Below are positions 17,383 through 25,640 of a stretch of 64,000 nt of DNA, in pieces (position 1 is the stretch's first letter; every line of letters starts with the position of its first letter). Made by a program: the position numbers and the translations under genes. The notes under the pieces were generated by a model. That model worked only from the letters and a program-made list of their open reading frames with translations. It was not told the DNA's origin and did not search any database. Origin of the DNA: JAGIBJ01 sp032119795 (lineage in GTDB: Bacteria; Actinomycetota; Thermoleophilia; Solirubrobacterales; Solirubrobacteraceae); contig JAUMFO010000031.1 of NCBI GenBank assembly GCA_032119795.1, forward strand, positions 175,980-239,979, read 5' to 3'.

Positions 17383-19178
17383 ACGCCGCCAACATGACCC
17401 GAGTCACCCTCCTTCTTGCCAGCGCCTTTGCGGTGCTGCTGACGGCACCGCATCCCGCTGATGCAGCTGTTCCACCGGCGCCAACGCTCAGTGGGCCAGA
17501 CGAAGTCGTGGCGGGCCGGATGCTCTCGCTGACGGCCACCACGACTGCCACGGGCCAAGGCTGTGAGCTCCTGACTACCTCACCGACGGGCGTGCTGCGG
17601 CGCTTGTCCGTCAGCGGTCTGCGCGTCGCCGGAACGGGCGTTCGCGGCCGAACGGATGCCACCGCCATCGCGGGCCGTTGGACGCTCCAGCTGAAGTGCG
17701 GAGCCCGTGCGTCGCAGCCGTTTGCGCTGCGAGTCCTCGCGGGCAAGGCCCTCGGCCGGCGCCCCTCGCTGACAACCACCCTGTCGGCCTACGCGTTTCG
17801 TGGCCGCAAGCCATCCGCGTGGCGCAAGCCGTCCGTCGACCAAGACGCCAAGGGTGCCCCACCGTTTGCCCCGGAGCGACTCGACGGACTTGGTGCGTCG
17901 ACCCCGGAGCGCGCCGCCCGCGCGCTGCAGTGGGCACTGAAGCAGGTCGGTCGCGAGGACTATGCCTTGTGGTGCCTGCGCTTCGCCGCGAACGCGTACA
18001 ACGCTCCGAGCGCCGGGTATCCGACGGCGCAGTCTGCTGCGGATGCGCTGGATCTCCGCGGCAGGGGCGGCTCGCCCGCGAGCGCGCCAGCGGGCTCGCT
18101 TGTCTTCTTCCATGTTGCAGGCGTCCGCGGCCAGAGCTACGGCCACGTGGGACTCTCACTCGGCGACGGGCGGATGGTGTCGGCACTGGCAACCGTTCGC
18201 ATCGACCGGATCAAGGACGTCGCGCTGTGGCGGGAGAATTACCTCGGCTGGGCGTGGGCACCGGCCGCGTGGCCGGGCTTCCCACCGGCCGCTCCGGCGG
18301 CAGCCTCGCAGGCGCCCCAGAGCCAGGACTTGCCGGCCGGTGGCGGTCTGCACCCTGCGGCGACTCCGCCCGACCCACCGGTGGCCCCGCCGTCCGGGAC
18401 CCGCATTCCGCTGGTGGTCGACAACCGCGTGACGAACGGCCTGTCGATGGTCGAGGATCCCAGCCCGCTGCGTTTGCAGACGCGCCCGTGGGCCTACTGC
18501 TACTCCCGGGGCTGCGTCGTTCCGCTGGCGAAGGACCCGGGGAGGTTTTCGGGGGGCATCTTCGATGCCGCAACCTGCCAGATCCGCGGTGACACCATGA
18601 CGAACGGCAATTGGGGCAGTTCCGCCGACGATGCCAATCCAGAGCTGTACACCTCGAACCTCTGGTACGGCACGGAACTCGCCGACGGCACCTTTGGTTA
18701 CCTGCCCGAGACCTGGATCAACGCCGCCTACCGCGGTGGCCTCGGCCTTCCGAACTGTCCGCCCCTTGAACTCGCCAGTCCGCCGGCCAGCGGAGAGGCT
18801 GTCGGCAAGGCCACCATCGCCGCCGACAACCGGTACGACGTCGGCAACGGGTTGCTTGAGGATTCCGAACCGGTGCGCCTGCAGACGCGCCCGTGGGCTG
18901 GGTGCTCGCGGCGTAACTGCATGGTCCCGGTCGCCGCTGACCCTGGCCGATTCTCAGAGGGCACGTGGGACGGCGCGGTGTGTTGGACCCAGGGCGACGA
19001 ACTCGCCAACGGCGGCCCGACGAGCACCGACCCTGACTACGTGCGGTCCCGGCGCTGGTACGGGGTCCAGCTCGACAACGGCACCTACGGCTACGTGAAC
19101 GAGGCCTTCGTTCAGGTCCGTTTCCGCGGCGGTCTGGGGCTGCCGTACTGCCCGCCGTACTCAGACGTGGCGCCTTAG
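17379..19178 (+). CDS. Secreted NlpC/P60- or CHAP-like protein with duplicated C-terminal modules
   Basis: 599 residues. Signal peptide (LLLASAFAVLLTAPHPADA), an Ig-like beta region (30-120), then a papain-like hydrolase domain. A likely nucleophile is Cys199 (YALWCLRFAANAYN) and a likely His is 256 (YGHVGLSLGDGRMVSA), the Cys/His spacing of NlpC/P60 or CHAP peptidoglycan hydrolases. A Pro-rich linker leads to two ~115-residue repeats sharing LQTRPWA.C, the core (V/M)VP(L/V)A.DPGRFS, and GGLGLP.CPP, each with paired Cys; these could bind the wall. Start GTG 17379 gives a GTGA overlap with the upstream stop; ATG 17394 is an alternative. Confidence 0.7.
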   Translation: MNAANMTRVTLLLASAFAVLLTAPHPADAAVPPAPTLSGPDEVVAGRMLSLTATTTATGQGCELLTTSPTGVLRRLSVSGLRVAGTGVRGRTDATAIAGRWTLQLKCGARASQPFALRVLAGKALGRRPSLTTTLSAYAFRGRKPSAWRKPSVDQDAKGAPPFAPERLDGLGASTPERAARALQWALKQVGREDYALWCLRFAANAYNAPSAGYPTAQSAADALDLRGRGGSPASAPAGSLVFFHVAGVRGQSYGHVGLSLGDGRMVSALATVRIDRIKDVALWRENYLGWAWAPAAWPGFPPAAPAAASQAPQSQDLPAGGGLHPAATPPDPPVAPPSGTRIPLVVDNRVTNGLSMVEDPSPLRLQTRPWAYCYSRGCVVPLAKDPGRFSGGIFDAATCQIRGDTMTNGNWGSSADDANPELYTSNLWYGTELADGTFGYLPETWINAAYRGGLGLPNCPPLELASPPASGEAVGKATIAADNRYDVGNGLLEDSEPVRLQTRPWAGCSRRNCMVPVAADPGRFSEGTWDGAVCWTQGDELANGGPTSTDPDYVRSRRWYGVQLDNGTYGYVNEAFVQVRFRGGLGLPYCPPYSDVAP

Positions 19179-19192
19179 CCCTGGATCGTGGA

Positions 19193-19900
19193 CTATCGCG
19201 GCGCTTGGTCTGGCGGAGTCGTGTCGTCGGGAACGCTGGGCTGATCGATCAGCCCAGCGTTGCGAAGAGCGGCGGGAAGTCGGCTGCGATCGATCAGGTC
19301 GTCGGCTCCAGCTTCTCGTGCTTTGCGCGTCGCGTCCTTGAGGTGGGTCCGGATCGTCTCGACGCTGAGCCCGAGGCGTTGCCCCAGCTCGCGATTGGTC
19401 GCGGACGGCTCTGCCTCGAGCGCGAGGACGACGTCGCGCTGGCGGCGGGTGAGCGCGGCGCTCGGTTCGGCCTGTGCCTCCGATTCCAGCCGCACCGTCC
19501 GGTGGGCGGCCGCCTCGGGCGGGAGCCTGACGTAGAGCGTGGTCTCGCCGAGTCTGATGGGTTGTTGGTCGTCCAGCGGGACGCGTCCGCGCAGCGCGAC
19601 GTCGCCGATGGCGAGCGCATTCGTCGGTTCGCCAGCCGGCTCGATCGTCAGCACCGGGCCATACCGTTCGATGATCGCGTGGGTACGCGACACTGAGAGG
19701 TCCCAGCCGATGACGATGTCGCACCATGCGGCGCGACCGACCGTCAGCCGACCCTGCTCCGGTACGGCTCGGTACAGCGCCCCATATTCGGGGTGCTCGA
19801 CGACGAGGTGCGGAACGCGGACGTCCATCTGCATGATGGTGCGGAGGGCCAGCGGCCGAGCTGGCCGGGTCCAACCGTCAAGACTGGGTGGAACCGCCAC
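19193..19900 (-). CDS. FHA domain - LuxR-type HTH regulator
   Basis: 235 residues. The FHA domain spans about 28-130, with the phospho-Thr-binding elements LTVGR (52-56) and SVSRTHAII (69-77). A C-terminal LuxR/GerE helix-turn-helix lies at about 149-195 (LTRRQRDVVLALE, NRELGQRLGLSVETIRTHLK). This domain order couples phospho-peptide reading to DNA binding, and the Ser/Thr kinase gene lies in the convergent operon, so the kinase is the obvious candidate input. GTG 19900 has TAGAGT 6 bases upstream. It overlaps the end of the pseudo-receiver gene by 23 bases. Confidence 0.85.
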   Translation of the reverse strand: MAVPPSLDGWTRPARPLALRTIMQMDVRVPHLVVEHPEYGALYRAVPEQGRLTVGRAAWCDIVIGWDLSVSRTHAIIERYGPVLTIEPAGEPTNALAIGDVALRGRVPLDDQQPIRLGETTLYVRLPPEAAAHRTVRLESEAQAEPSAALTRRQRDVVLALEAEPSATNRELGQRLGLSVETIRTHLKDATRKAREAGADDLIDRSRLPAALRNAGLIDQPSVPDDTTPPDQAPR

Positions 19901-21200
19901 GTCCCGACTCTACCCAGCGGTCAAGTGCGCCGTGGGCGACGAGGAGCTCGTCGAGTTCGGAGGTGAGGCGGCGAGCGAGGCCGTCGGGGAGCAGCGAGGC
20001 ATCAGCGTTCGCGATCATCCACGGTCGTTCGGCGTTCCACGACTCGCCTCCGGCTCCGGTGCTCCAGGTCGGGCGGACGCTCTCGGGCAGAACGGCCAGC
20101 GCTTCGATCGCCGCCGCGAGCCGAGCTCGCGGCGCGTCGGGGGCTTCATGGAGGGCGTCTCCGATGGCGAGCGCGGCGCCTTGTGCGTCTGTGAGGCATT
20201 GCGCTTTGAGGCTCGCGATGGTTCCGGCATCCGCTCCGAGTTCGGCGGCGCGGCGGCCGGCGGCCCAGTCGCGTTCGTCGCGTGAGGCTCCACCGTGGGG
20301 CGCTCCGACGTCGCGTTCGACGTCGGAGACCCGTCGCGCGAGGTCGCGTAGCGCATCGATCTCGGCAGACGTCAACCCGGCGGCTACGGCGACCGACGGC
20401 GACCGTTCCAACCTCAGCGCGGAGGTGAGGATCGGCGGATCGATGGCGAGCGCGACGTTGAGTGGCCGGGCAGACGAGAGGCCGACGATCGCACGGTGCG
20501 CCTCGCGAGCGACGATGCCAGGGCTGCGGTATTCCTCGCCGCCAAGTTGTTTGCTCACTTCCCGCAGTCGCCGGACGGCCGCCGGCCGGCTCGCGGCCAG
20601 GCCTCGGCGCACGAGGTCGTCGGAGCAGGCGCCGCGTTCACCCGCCGACGCGAGGTGCAGCAGGATCGCTTCGGTGTCTTGGTCGGCCCGTAGCCCGCAG
20701 GTCTCAAGCAGCCACGTCTCCCATTCCTGCACCTTCCAGCGCGGGCGTCCGGCTGGGAGGACCGTACCGTCGGGCGTCACGATCGTCTGCGCACCGGCGC
20801 GCCGGAGTCTCGTCCACTGGTCGGGGGTGGGGTCGTCCGCGACGACGGTCAGCGAGACACCGGGGGCGATCGTGACGAGGCGTCGGATGGCCCGTTCTGC
20901 TCGGCTGTCGAGCGGGTCGTTGGAGGGGACGTCAACGACGACGCGTGCGGGGCGGACGGCTTGGGCGGCCAGCATGACGCCGATCCACGACAAGCAGCGA
21001 AGCGCCGACGGTACGGCAGCGTCGCGGCGGCACTTGATCCGCTCGAGTTCCTCGGCTCGCGCCCCGAAGATCAGGGAGGCGCGTTCGGCAGGAGACGTTT
21101 CCTGGACGTCGCGTCGGCGCGTCCGTGCGGTGTTCCGCGACATGACGATCGGACGTCCAGTGGGTCGCGTGCGAGACGCGGGGCGGGCAACAAGAGACAT
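19878..21200 (-). CDS. Pseudo-receiver signalling protein (copy 2)
   Basis: 440 residues, paralogous to 3366-4658. Its receiver-like core has an Asp at the strand-3 position (ARVVVD, D90), then DPLDSRAERAIRRLV aligning with the DRPGERLIRRL of copy 1. The C-terminal part shares SARPLNVAL, AAGLTSAEIDAL and DWAAGRRAAE at almost the same positions (311-320 here, 317-326 there). The strand-1 Asp and strand-5 Lys are not evident. An N-terminal basic extension (TRPTGRPIV ... TARTRRR) is extra. Coupled to the FHA-LuxR gene (23-base overlap), as copy 1 is coupled to a histidine kinase. No known family recognised. Confidence 0.65.
   Translation of the reverse strand: MSLVARPASRTRPTGRPIVMSRNTARTRRRDVQETSPAERASLIFGARAEELERIKCRRDAAVPSALRCLSWIGVMLAAQAVRPARVVVDVPSNDPLDSRAERAIRRLVTIAPGVSLTVVADDPTPDQWTRLRRAGAQTIVTPDGTVLPAGRPRWKVQEWETWLLETCGLRADQDTEAILLHLASAGERGACSDDLVRRGLAASRPAAVRRLREVSKQLGGEEYRSPGIVAREAHRAIVGLSSARPLNVALAIDPPILTSALRLERSPSVAVAAGLTSAEIDALRDLARRVSDVERDVGAPHGGASRDERDWAAGRRAAELGADAGTIASLKAQCLTDAQGAALAIGDALHEAPDAPRARLAAAIEALAVLPESVRPTWSTGAGGESWNAERPWMIANADASLLPDGLARRLTSELDELLVAHGALDRWVESGRGGSTQS
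19907..19912 (-). promoter_or_regulatory. Putative -10 (TAGAGT) of a leaderless promoter
   Basis: TAGAGT on the minus strand ends 6 bases before GTG 19900 of the FHA-LuxR gene, inside the end of the upstream gene. It could give independent expression. Confidence 0.4.
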
Positions 21201-21343
21201 GCAAAGCGGGGCGGTGCAGCCGGGACACCCCGGTGATCGCCACGCTATGTCTCGAGATCACTCCGGATCAACGGGGGTGAGTCACCCGGTGAGGGCGTCT
21301 GATCGCAGGCCCAGTCGCGCCTCAAGTGGGCAGGATTGGTGCC

Positions 21344-21952
21344 ATGCGCGTACGGTTATCAGCGATGTTCCGCGTGCTCAGTAGCTACACCTTGCGAGCG
21401 ATGATGCTCGCCGTCGCCACCTTTGGCACTGCAGGCTCGGCGGCGGCACAGTCCCCCGCGCCGGCATCAGATCCCGCCTACCGCGTCACCCTTGGCGGCA
21501 CGATCGGTGGTGTCCCCCAGGGGACCGTCGACGCGTTCATCGCGAAGTACGGCCAGCCAGACTCCTCCGAGAGCGAAGACACGCCGAACTGCAGGCTGAC
21601 GTGGGACGCGATCGGATTGACGATGTGGACTTCGACGTTCGGAGACGAGGCTGCCGACCCTTGCACGACGGGGCAGTTCCTTCGCGCAGACCTGCTGGGG
21701 CCGGTGTGGTGGATGAAGGGCGGCGGCCTCACACTGGGCTCACCTTCGTCGGCGATCGCGGAGAGAGCCAAACATCGTTGCCGCGCCAACGAGTGCATCA
21801 ACTTCGACGTGAACTACACGCCGTTCCGAAACGGCTTCGTCCTCAGCACCCACCGCATCGGGTGCGCGCCTGGCCGCTTCCCCACCGTGATTGCCCGCAC
21901 GGCGAAGAAGAAGCTCAGCGGATTCGTCGTGAACTGGACGGGCTGCGAGTAG
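21344..21952 (+). CDS. Small exported protein of unknown function
   Basis: 202 residues. A signal peptide (YTLRAMMLAVATFGTAGSAAAQ) is followed by a domain containing four to six Cys (TPNCRLTWD, ADPCTTGQ, KHRCRANECINFD, IGCAPGRF, NWTGCE) that probably form disulfides. The pattern LTLGSPSSAIAERAK after a substrate-like WDAIGLTMWTSTFG segment is reminiscent of small actinobacterial secreted proteins of unknown role. ATG 21344 has an AGGA about 9 bases upstream. A 13-bp palindrome (21275-21287, GGGTGA-G-TCACCC) lies in the promoter region. Confidence 0.6.
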   Translation: MRVRLSAMFRVLSSYTLRAMMLAVATFGTAGSAAAQSPAPASDPAYRVTLGGTIGGVPQGTVDAFIAKYGQPDSSESEDTPNCRLTWDAIGLTMWTSTFGDEAADPCTTGQFLRADLLGPVWWMKGGGLTLGSPSSAIAERAKHRCRANECINFDVNYTPFRNGFVLSTHRIGCAPGRFPTVIARTAKKKLSGFVVNWTGCE

Positions 21953-22001
21953 CCCAAGGTTCACCCATCCACTGAATCGTTCCTGGCGCAGCGATCGCGC
22001 C

Positions 22002-22069
22002 GCAGATTTCGTCCGGGTGGAGCCGACTCAGGCCTTGGGCCCTGTCGGTTTCACCCGGACGAAATCTGC
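22002..22069. terminator. Inverted repeat between convergent genes
   Basis: Perfect 18-bp arms (22002-22019 and 22052-22069; GCAGATTTCGTCCGGGTG and its complement) separated by 32 bases that include a GGCC..GGCC core. It lies between the ends of the exported-protein gene and nuoD, where a bidirectional terminator is expected, but there is no U tract and the loop is long. Confidence 0.5.
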
Positions 22070-22093
22070 AAGCGAGAGCAAGCCAGGGGTGAT

Positions 22094-23356
22094 TCAGCGG
22101 TCGATGCCGCCGAGAATCGGGTCGAGCATGGCGAGCGTCGCGATGAGGTCGGCGACGTAGCTGCCGCGGCACATGTCGGCGATGGCTTGCAGGTTCACGA
22201 AGCTGGAGTCGCGGATGTGGACGCGGGCGGGTTTGGCGGAGCCGTCGGCGCGGATGAAGCAGCCGAGCTCGCCGCGGGGGCCTTCGATGGCCGTGTAGAG
22301 CTCGCCGGGCGGCACGCGCATGCCTTCGGTGACGAGCTTGAAGTGGTGGATGAGCGCCTCCATCGAGGTGGCGAGCTCGTGGCGCGGTGGGAGGGCGACT
22401 TTGCGGTCGTCGGTGATCGTCGGGCCGCCCGGCAGGTTGTCGACGGCCTGGATGATGATCTTGGCCGACTCTTCCATCTCGGAGAGGCGAACGGCCATGC
22501 GGTCGAAGTTGTCTCCCACGGCGCCGAGCGGAACGCCGAAGTCGAAGTCGTCGTAGGACGAGTAGGGCGCTGCTTTGCGCAGGTCCCATTCGATGCCGGA
22601 GGCGCGCAACAGCGGGCCGGTGACGCCGAGCTCGAGGAGGCGCTCGGAGCTGACGATGCCCACGCCTTTGAGGCGTTGGAGGGCGATCTCGTTGTTGTAG
22701 ATCAGGTCGCGGAACTGATCGATACGGCCGGGGAGCTGCTCGGCGAACGCCTTGGCCTTCGCGGCCCAACCGTTTGGGATGTCCTCGGCCACGCCACCGA
22801 TCTGGAAGTAGCGCGTGTGCATCCGCTGGCCGGACGACGCTTCGAAGAGGTCGAGGATGGTGTCGCGCTCGCGGAGGGAGTACCAGAGCAGGCTCATGGC
22901 GCCGATGTCGAGGCAGCTGGTGCCGAACCAGAACAGGTGGCTCATGATCCGGTTGAGCTCCATGTGGATCACCCGGAGGTACTGCGCGCGTTTGGGAACC
23001 TCGACCTCGGCGAGCTCCTCAACGGCGCTGACGTAGGCCATGGAGTTGAAGTAGTAGGCGAGGTAATCCATCCGCTCAACGACGGGGATGACCTTCCAGT
23101 ACGACTTGTCCTCGGCGGTCTTCTCGATGCCGGTGTGCAGGTAGCCGATCAGGGGGCGGAGATCGCGGACGATCTCGCCGTCGAGGGTGACGAGCAGCCG
23201 CAGCACGCCGTGGGTGGCCGGGTGGTGCGGCCCCATGTTGATGGTGAGGAGCTCTTCGGACTCTCCGACGCGCTCGATCGGCGACATCGTCACCGACTCC
23301 TCGAGCTTGCGGTAGTCGGCCAGGGCGGCCTGCTCTGCCTTGGAGGGGGCGGTCAT
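22094..23356 (-). CDS. nuoD: NADH-quinone oxidoreductase subunit D
   Basis: 420 residues, the 49-kDa subunit of complex I. Clear signatures are NMGPHHPATHGVLR near residue 40, DLRPLIGYLHTGIEKTAED, VIHMELNRIMSHL and the C-terminal DPILGGIDR. Located in the peripheral arm, where with NuoB it forms the quinone-reaction site. Last gene of the nuoABCD operon on this strand; ATG overlaps the nuoC stop (ATGA). Downstream is an inverted repeat and a convergent gene, so nuoE-N must be elsewhere. Confidence 0.97.
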   Translation of the reverse strand: MTAPSKAEQAALADYRKLEESVTMSPIERVGESEELLTINMGPHHPATHGVLRLLVTLDGEIVRDLRPLIGYLHTGIEKTAEDKSYWKVIPVVERMDYLAYYFNSMAYVSAVEELAEVEVPKRAQYLRVIHMELNRIMSHLFWFGTSCLDIGAMSLLWYSLRERDTILDLFEASSGQRMHTRYFQIGGVAEDIPNGWAAKAKAFAEQLPGRIDQFRDLIYNNEIALQRLKGVGIVSSERLLELGVTGPLLRASGIEWDLRKAAPYSSYDDFDFGVPLGAVGDNFDRMAVRLSEMEESAKIIIQAVDNLPGGPTITDDRKVALPPRHELATSMEALIHHFKLVTEGMRVPPGELYTAIEGPRGELGCFIRADGSAKPARVHIRDSSFVNLQAIADMCRGSYVADLIATLAMLDPILGGIDR

Positions 23357-23865
23357 CGCGGGTAGTGCTCGCCCTCGGCCTCGTGGTGCGTGAAGAGAAT
23401 CGGCTCGCCACCGATCGGGAAGTCGCGGCGCTGCGGGTGGCCCTCGTAATCCTCGGGCATGAGGATGCGGCGAAGGTCCGGGTGGCCGTCGAAGATCACG
23501 CCGAAGAGGTCGTAGATCTCACGTTCCTGATGGTCGGCCGTCGGCCACTTGGGCGCGACGGAGTCGACGTGCGGCGAGTCCGTGTGGACGCGGACCTTCA
23601 CGTTCACGCGATCCGGGCGGTTCATGTCGAGCAGCTCGTAGTGCACGGCGAGGCGCGGCTCTTCGGGGTAGTGGTCGGCCCCGTGGACGGAGGAGAGGAA
23701 GCGGTAGCCCTCGTCGCGCATCAGCTCGAGCGTCGCGCCGACGTGGGCGGGCTCGACCTCGATGGTCCCGTGGCTGCGGTGGTGGACCGTCTGGATGACG
23801 GCCTCCTCGCCCAGCCGTGAACGGACGACGCTCGCGAGGAGTTCCAGGCCGGTGGGATCAGGCAC
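23353..23865 (-). CDS. nuoC: NADH-quinone oxidoreductase subunit C
   Basis: 170 residues, the 30-kDa subunit of complex I. Diagnostic motif: HQEREIYDLFGVIFDGHPDLRR, then LMPEDYEGHPQRRDFP. GTG 23865 is taken as the start, overlapping the end of nuoB by 8 bases; the longer open frame upstream of it is antiparallel noise inside nuoB (Arg/Ser/Pro-rich). Its stop overlaps the nuoD start. Confidence 0.95.
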   Translation of the reverse strand: MPDPTGLELLASVVRSRLGEEAVIQTVHHRSHGTIEVEPAHVGATLELMRDEGYRFLSSVHGADHYPEEPRLAVHYELLDMNRPDRVNVKVRVHTDSPHVDSVAPKWPTADHQEREIYDLFGVIFDGHPDLRRILMPEDYEGHPQRRDFPIGGEPILFTHHEAEGEHYPR

Positions 23866-24628
23866 GCGTCGGGCCCGCGGTCGGCGGGAGCACGAGGCCG
23901 GGCGCGGCCGCGATGCTCGCCTCTTTGAGGAACTGCGCGGCGCTGGGGGCCGGCATCTGCGGCTGGTGCTGGCGGGTGGTGATCGAACGTCCGCCGCCGC
24001 TGACGCCCTCGGTGCCGAGCACCTCGATCGTCTCGCCGGCGTCGTAGCGGGCACGCCAGCCAAGGTCGGGCTTGGACTGGATCTGGTCGCGGAGCTTGAG
24101 GATTCCGTACATCACGGCTTCTGGGCGCGGCGGGCACCCGGGCACGTGCACGTCGACGGGGAGAAACTTGTCTGCCGGGACGATCGCGTAGTTGTTGAAG
24201 ACGCCCATCGAGGAGGAGCAGGCGCCCATCGCGATGGTCCACTTCGGCTCGAGCATCTGGTCGTAGATGCGGCGGATGATCGGCGCCATCTTGATCGACA
24301 CGCGGCCCGAGAGGATGAGGAGATCGGCCTGGCGCGGGCTGGCGCGCATGGCTTCGGAGCCGATGCGGGCAATGTCGAGGCGGGAGCCGACGAGCGTGAT
24401 CATCTCGATCGCGCAGCACGCCAGGCCGAACGTCGCCGGGAAAATGGCGTTGGAGCGCGCCCAGGTGAGGGCGGCGTCGAGCGTGGTGGTGAGGACGCGG
24501 CTCCGGACGTACTCCTCGAGTTCGTCCTCCGACATGTCGCCGCGGAGCATCCGCTGGGACTCGAGTTGGCGGATCTTCAGATCGTCGCCGGAGTCCGTCT
24601 CGCCATTGAGCGCGCGGGTTACTTCCAT
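23858..24628 (-). CDS. nuoB: NADH-quinone oxidoreductase subunit B
   Basis: 256 residues, carrying the N2 [4Fe-4S] cluster of complex I. Ligands are the tandem Cys71-Cys72 in GLACCAIEM, Cys137 in GACSSSMG and Cys165 in VPGCPPRPE. A C-terminal extension of about 70 residues (after RDQIQSKPDLG) is longer than in E. coli but common in actinobacteria. ATG 24628 has GAGGAG 8 bases upstream and overlaps the end of nuoA by 10 bases. Confidence 0.97.
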   Translation of the reverse strand: MEVTRALNGETDSGDDLKIRQLESQRMLRGDMSEDELEEYVRSRVLTTTLDAALTWARSNAIFPATFGLACCAIEMITLVGSRLDIARIGSEAMRASPRQADLLILSGRVSIKMAPIIRRIYDQMLEPKWTIAMGACSSSMGVFNNYAIVPADKFLPVDVHVPGCPPRPEAVMYGILKLRDQIQSKPDLGWRARYDAGETIEVLGTEGVSGGGRSITTRQHQPQMPAPSAAQFLKEASIAAAPGLVLPPTAGPTRA

Positions 24629-24975
24629 TCGAGGGCTCCTCGCCGCCACACGTAGATCAGCGCGACCGACAGCAGCGCGATGAAGACGATCGTCTCGATC
24701 AACGCGAACACCCCAAAGGCCCCGAGTTGCACGGCAATCGGGTAGAGGAAGATCACTTCGATGTCGAACAGGATGAAGAGCATCGCGACGAGGTAGAAGC
24801 TCACGCCGAAGCGGAATCCGGACTTCACGTCGGACGGCAGACCGCATTCGTACGCATCGGTTTTGTGCGCAATTGCCCGTTTCGGACCGATCACGGCGCC
24901 CGCGGCGACGAAGGTGATTCCGATAAGCGTGGCGACGCCGATGAAGACGAGCGCCGGCAGGTAACTCTGCAGCAC
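24619..24975 (-). CDS. nuoA: NADH-quinone oxidoreductase subunit A
   Basis: 118 residues with three membrane helices. The conserved loop KTDAYECGLPSD carries the key Cys; FDIEVIFLYP follows in helix 2. A membrane subunit of complex I beside the quinone channel. First gene of the operon. GTG 24975 has no Shine-Dalgarno, but TAGAAC lies 7 bases upstream. Confidence 0.96.
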   Translation of the reverse strand: MLQSYLPALVFIGVATLIGITFVAAGAVIGPKRAIAHKTDAYECGLPSDVKSGFRFGVSFYLVAMLFILFDIEVIFLYPIAVQLGAFGVFALIETIVFIALLSVALIYVWRRGALEWK

Positions 24976-24982
24976 GACCCCA

Positions 24983-24988
24983 GTTCTA
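24983..24988 (-). promoter_or_regulatory. Putative -10 (TAGAAC) for the nuoABCD operon
   Basis: TAGAAC on the minus strand ends 7 bases before the nuoA GTG, consistent with a leaderless operon transcript. The final base departs from the TAnnnT pattern. Confidence 0.4.
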
Positions 24989-25072
24989 GCACCGGCGGCG
25001 GGGAACGCCTAGATCGTGGCGCATGGCACGTGACGCCGAACTGGGTCTCGGAGCGTCACGATTGGACCTTCG

Positions 25073-25567
25073 ATGGGTGATGAAACGGTTGTCGTCGGCG
25101 TGATCGCCGACCCGTATGTGATCGGCGCGCTGATCGTCGGCGCCGTCAATTTGGTCGCTGCGATCCTCGGCCTGCTGCTCTGGCTACTCGGCCGACCGGG
25201 GCCGTTGTTCTGGTGGCCGGCACGCGCGGGCCAGGGCATTGCGGCTGCATACGCGGTGTTCTGTGGCGTCTACGCGCTCGTTGCCGACCCACCGGCCGAC
25301 GGGCTGGTCTGGGTCTACATCCTCACGCCGATCGCCGTGAGTTACTTCGCCGAGCAGCTCCGGCTCGTCGCCGCGCAGACCGTTTTGGAGCGCCACGGCT
25401 TCGACAGCGCAGCGGCGCTGCGAGCGTCGGTGACGAGCGGCGACGTCGATGGCAATCGGATTGCAATGGGCATTGCGCACGAGGTCGTCCTGCGCGAGAT
25501 GGCCGTCGTCGCCACCGCAGCTGGCGTGATCGCGTTCTTGGCCTGGCGCGCCGTCATCACCGGCTGA
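25073..25567 (+). CDS. Small integral membrane protein of unknown function
   Basis: 164 residues with four predicted membrane helices (about 15-40, 50-70, 80-95 and 145-160). The cytoplasmic or external loop between helices 3 and 4 contains ERHGFDSAAALRASVTSGD. No family recognised. Divergent from nuoA with a 97-base gap. No clear ribosome binding site. Confidence 0.6.
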   Translation: MGDETVVVGVIADPYVIGALIVGAVNLVAAILGLLLWLLGRPGPLFWWPARAGQGIAAAYAVFCGVYALVADPPADGLVWVYILTPIAVSYFAEQLRLVAAQTVLERHGFDSAAALRASVTSGDVDGNRIAMGIAHEVVLREMAVVATAAGVIAFLAWRAVITG

Positions 25568-25640
25568 GGGCGCGCCAGAGTCGAAGTCGCTGGCGGCGCC
25601 TGGGCACCAACCAGCCCGCGCAGCGAAGCCGCCCTCTGCG

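Noticed and set aside
21275..21287. 13-bp palindrome GGGTGA-G-TCACCC as an operator
   Set aside because: Short and GC-rich; could be chance in this genome, so not listed as a separate site.
22187..23365. 392-residue plus-strand ORF opposite nuoD
   Set aside because: Antisense shadow of nuoD produced by high GC third positions.
23353..24063. NuoC starting at 24063 (236 residues)
   Set aside because: The first 66 residues are noise overlapping nuoB; GTG 23865 gives the normal domain length and an 8-base overlap.
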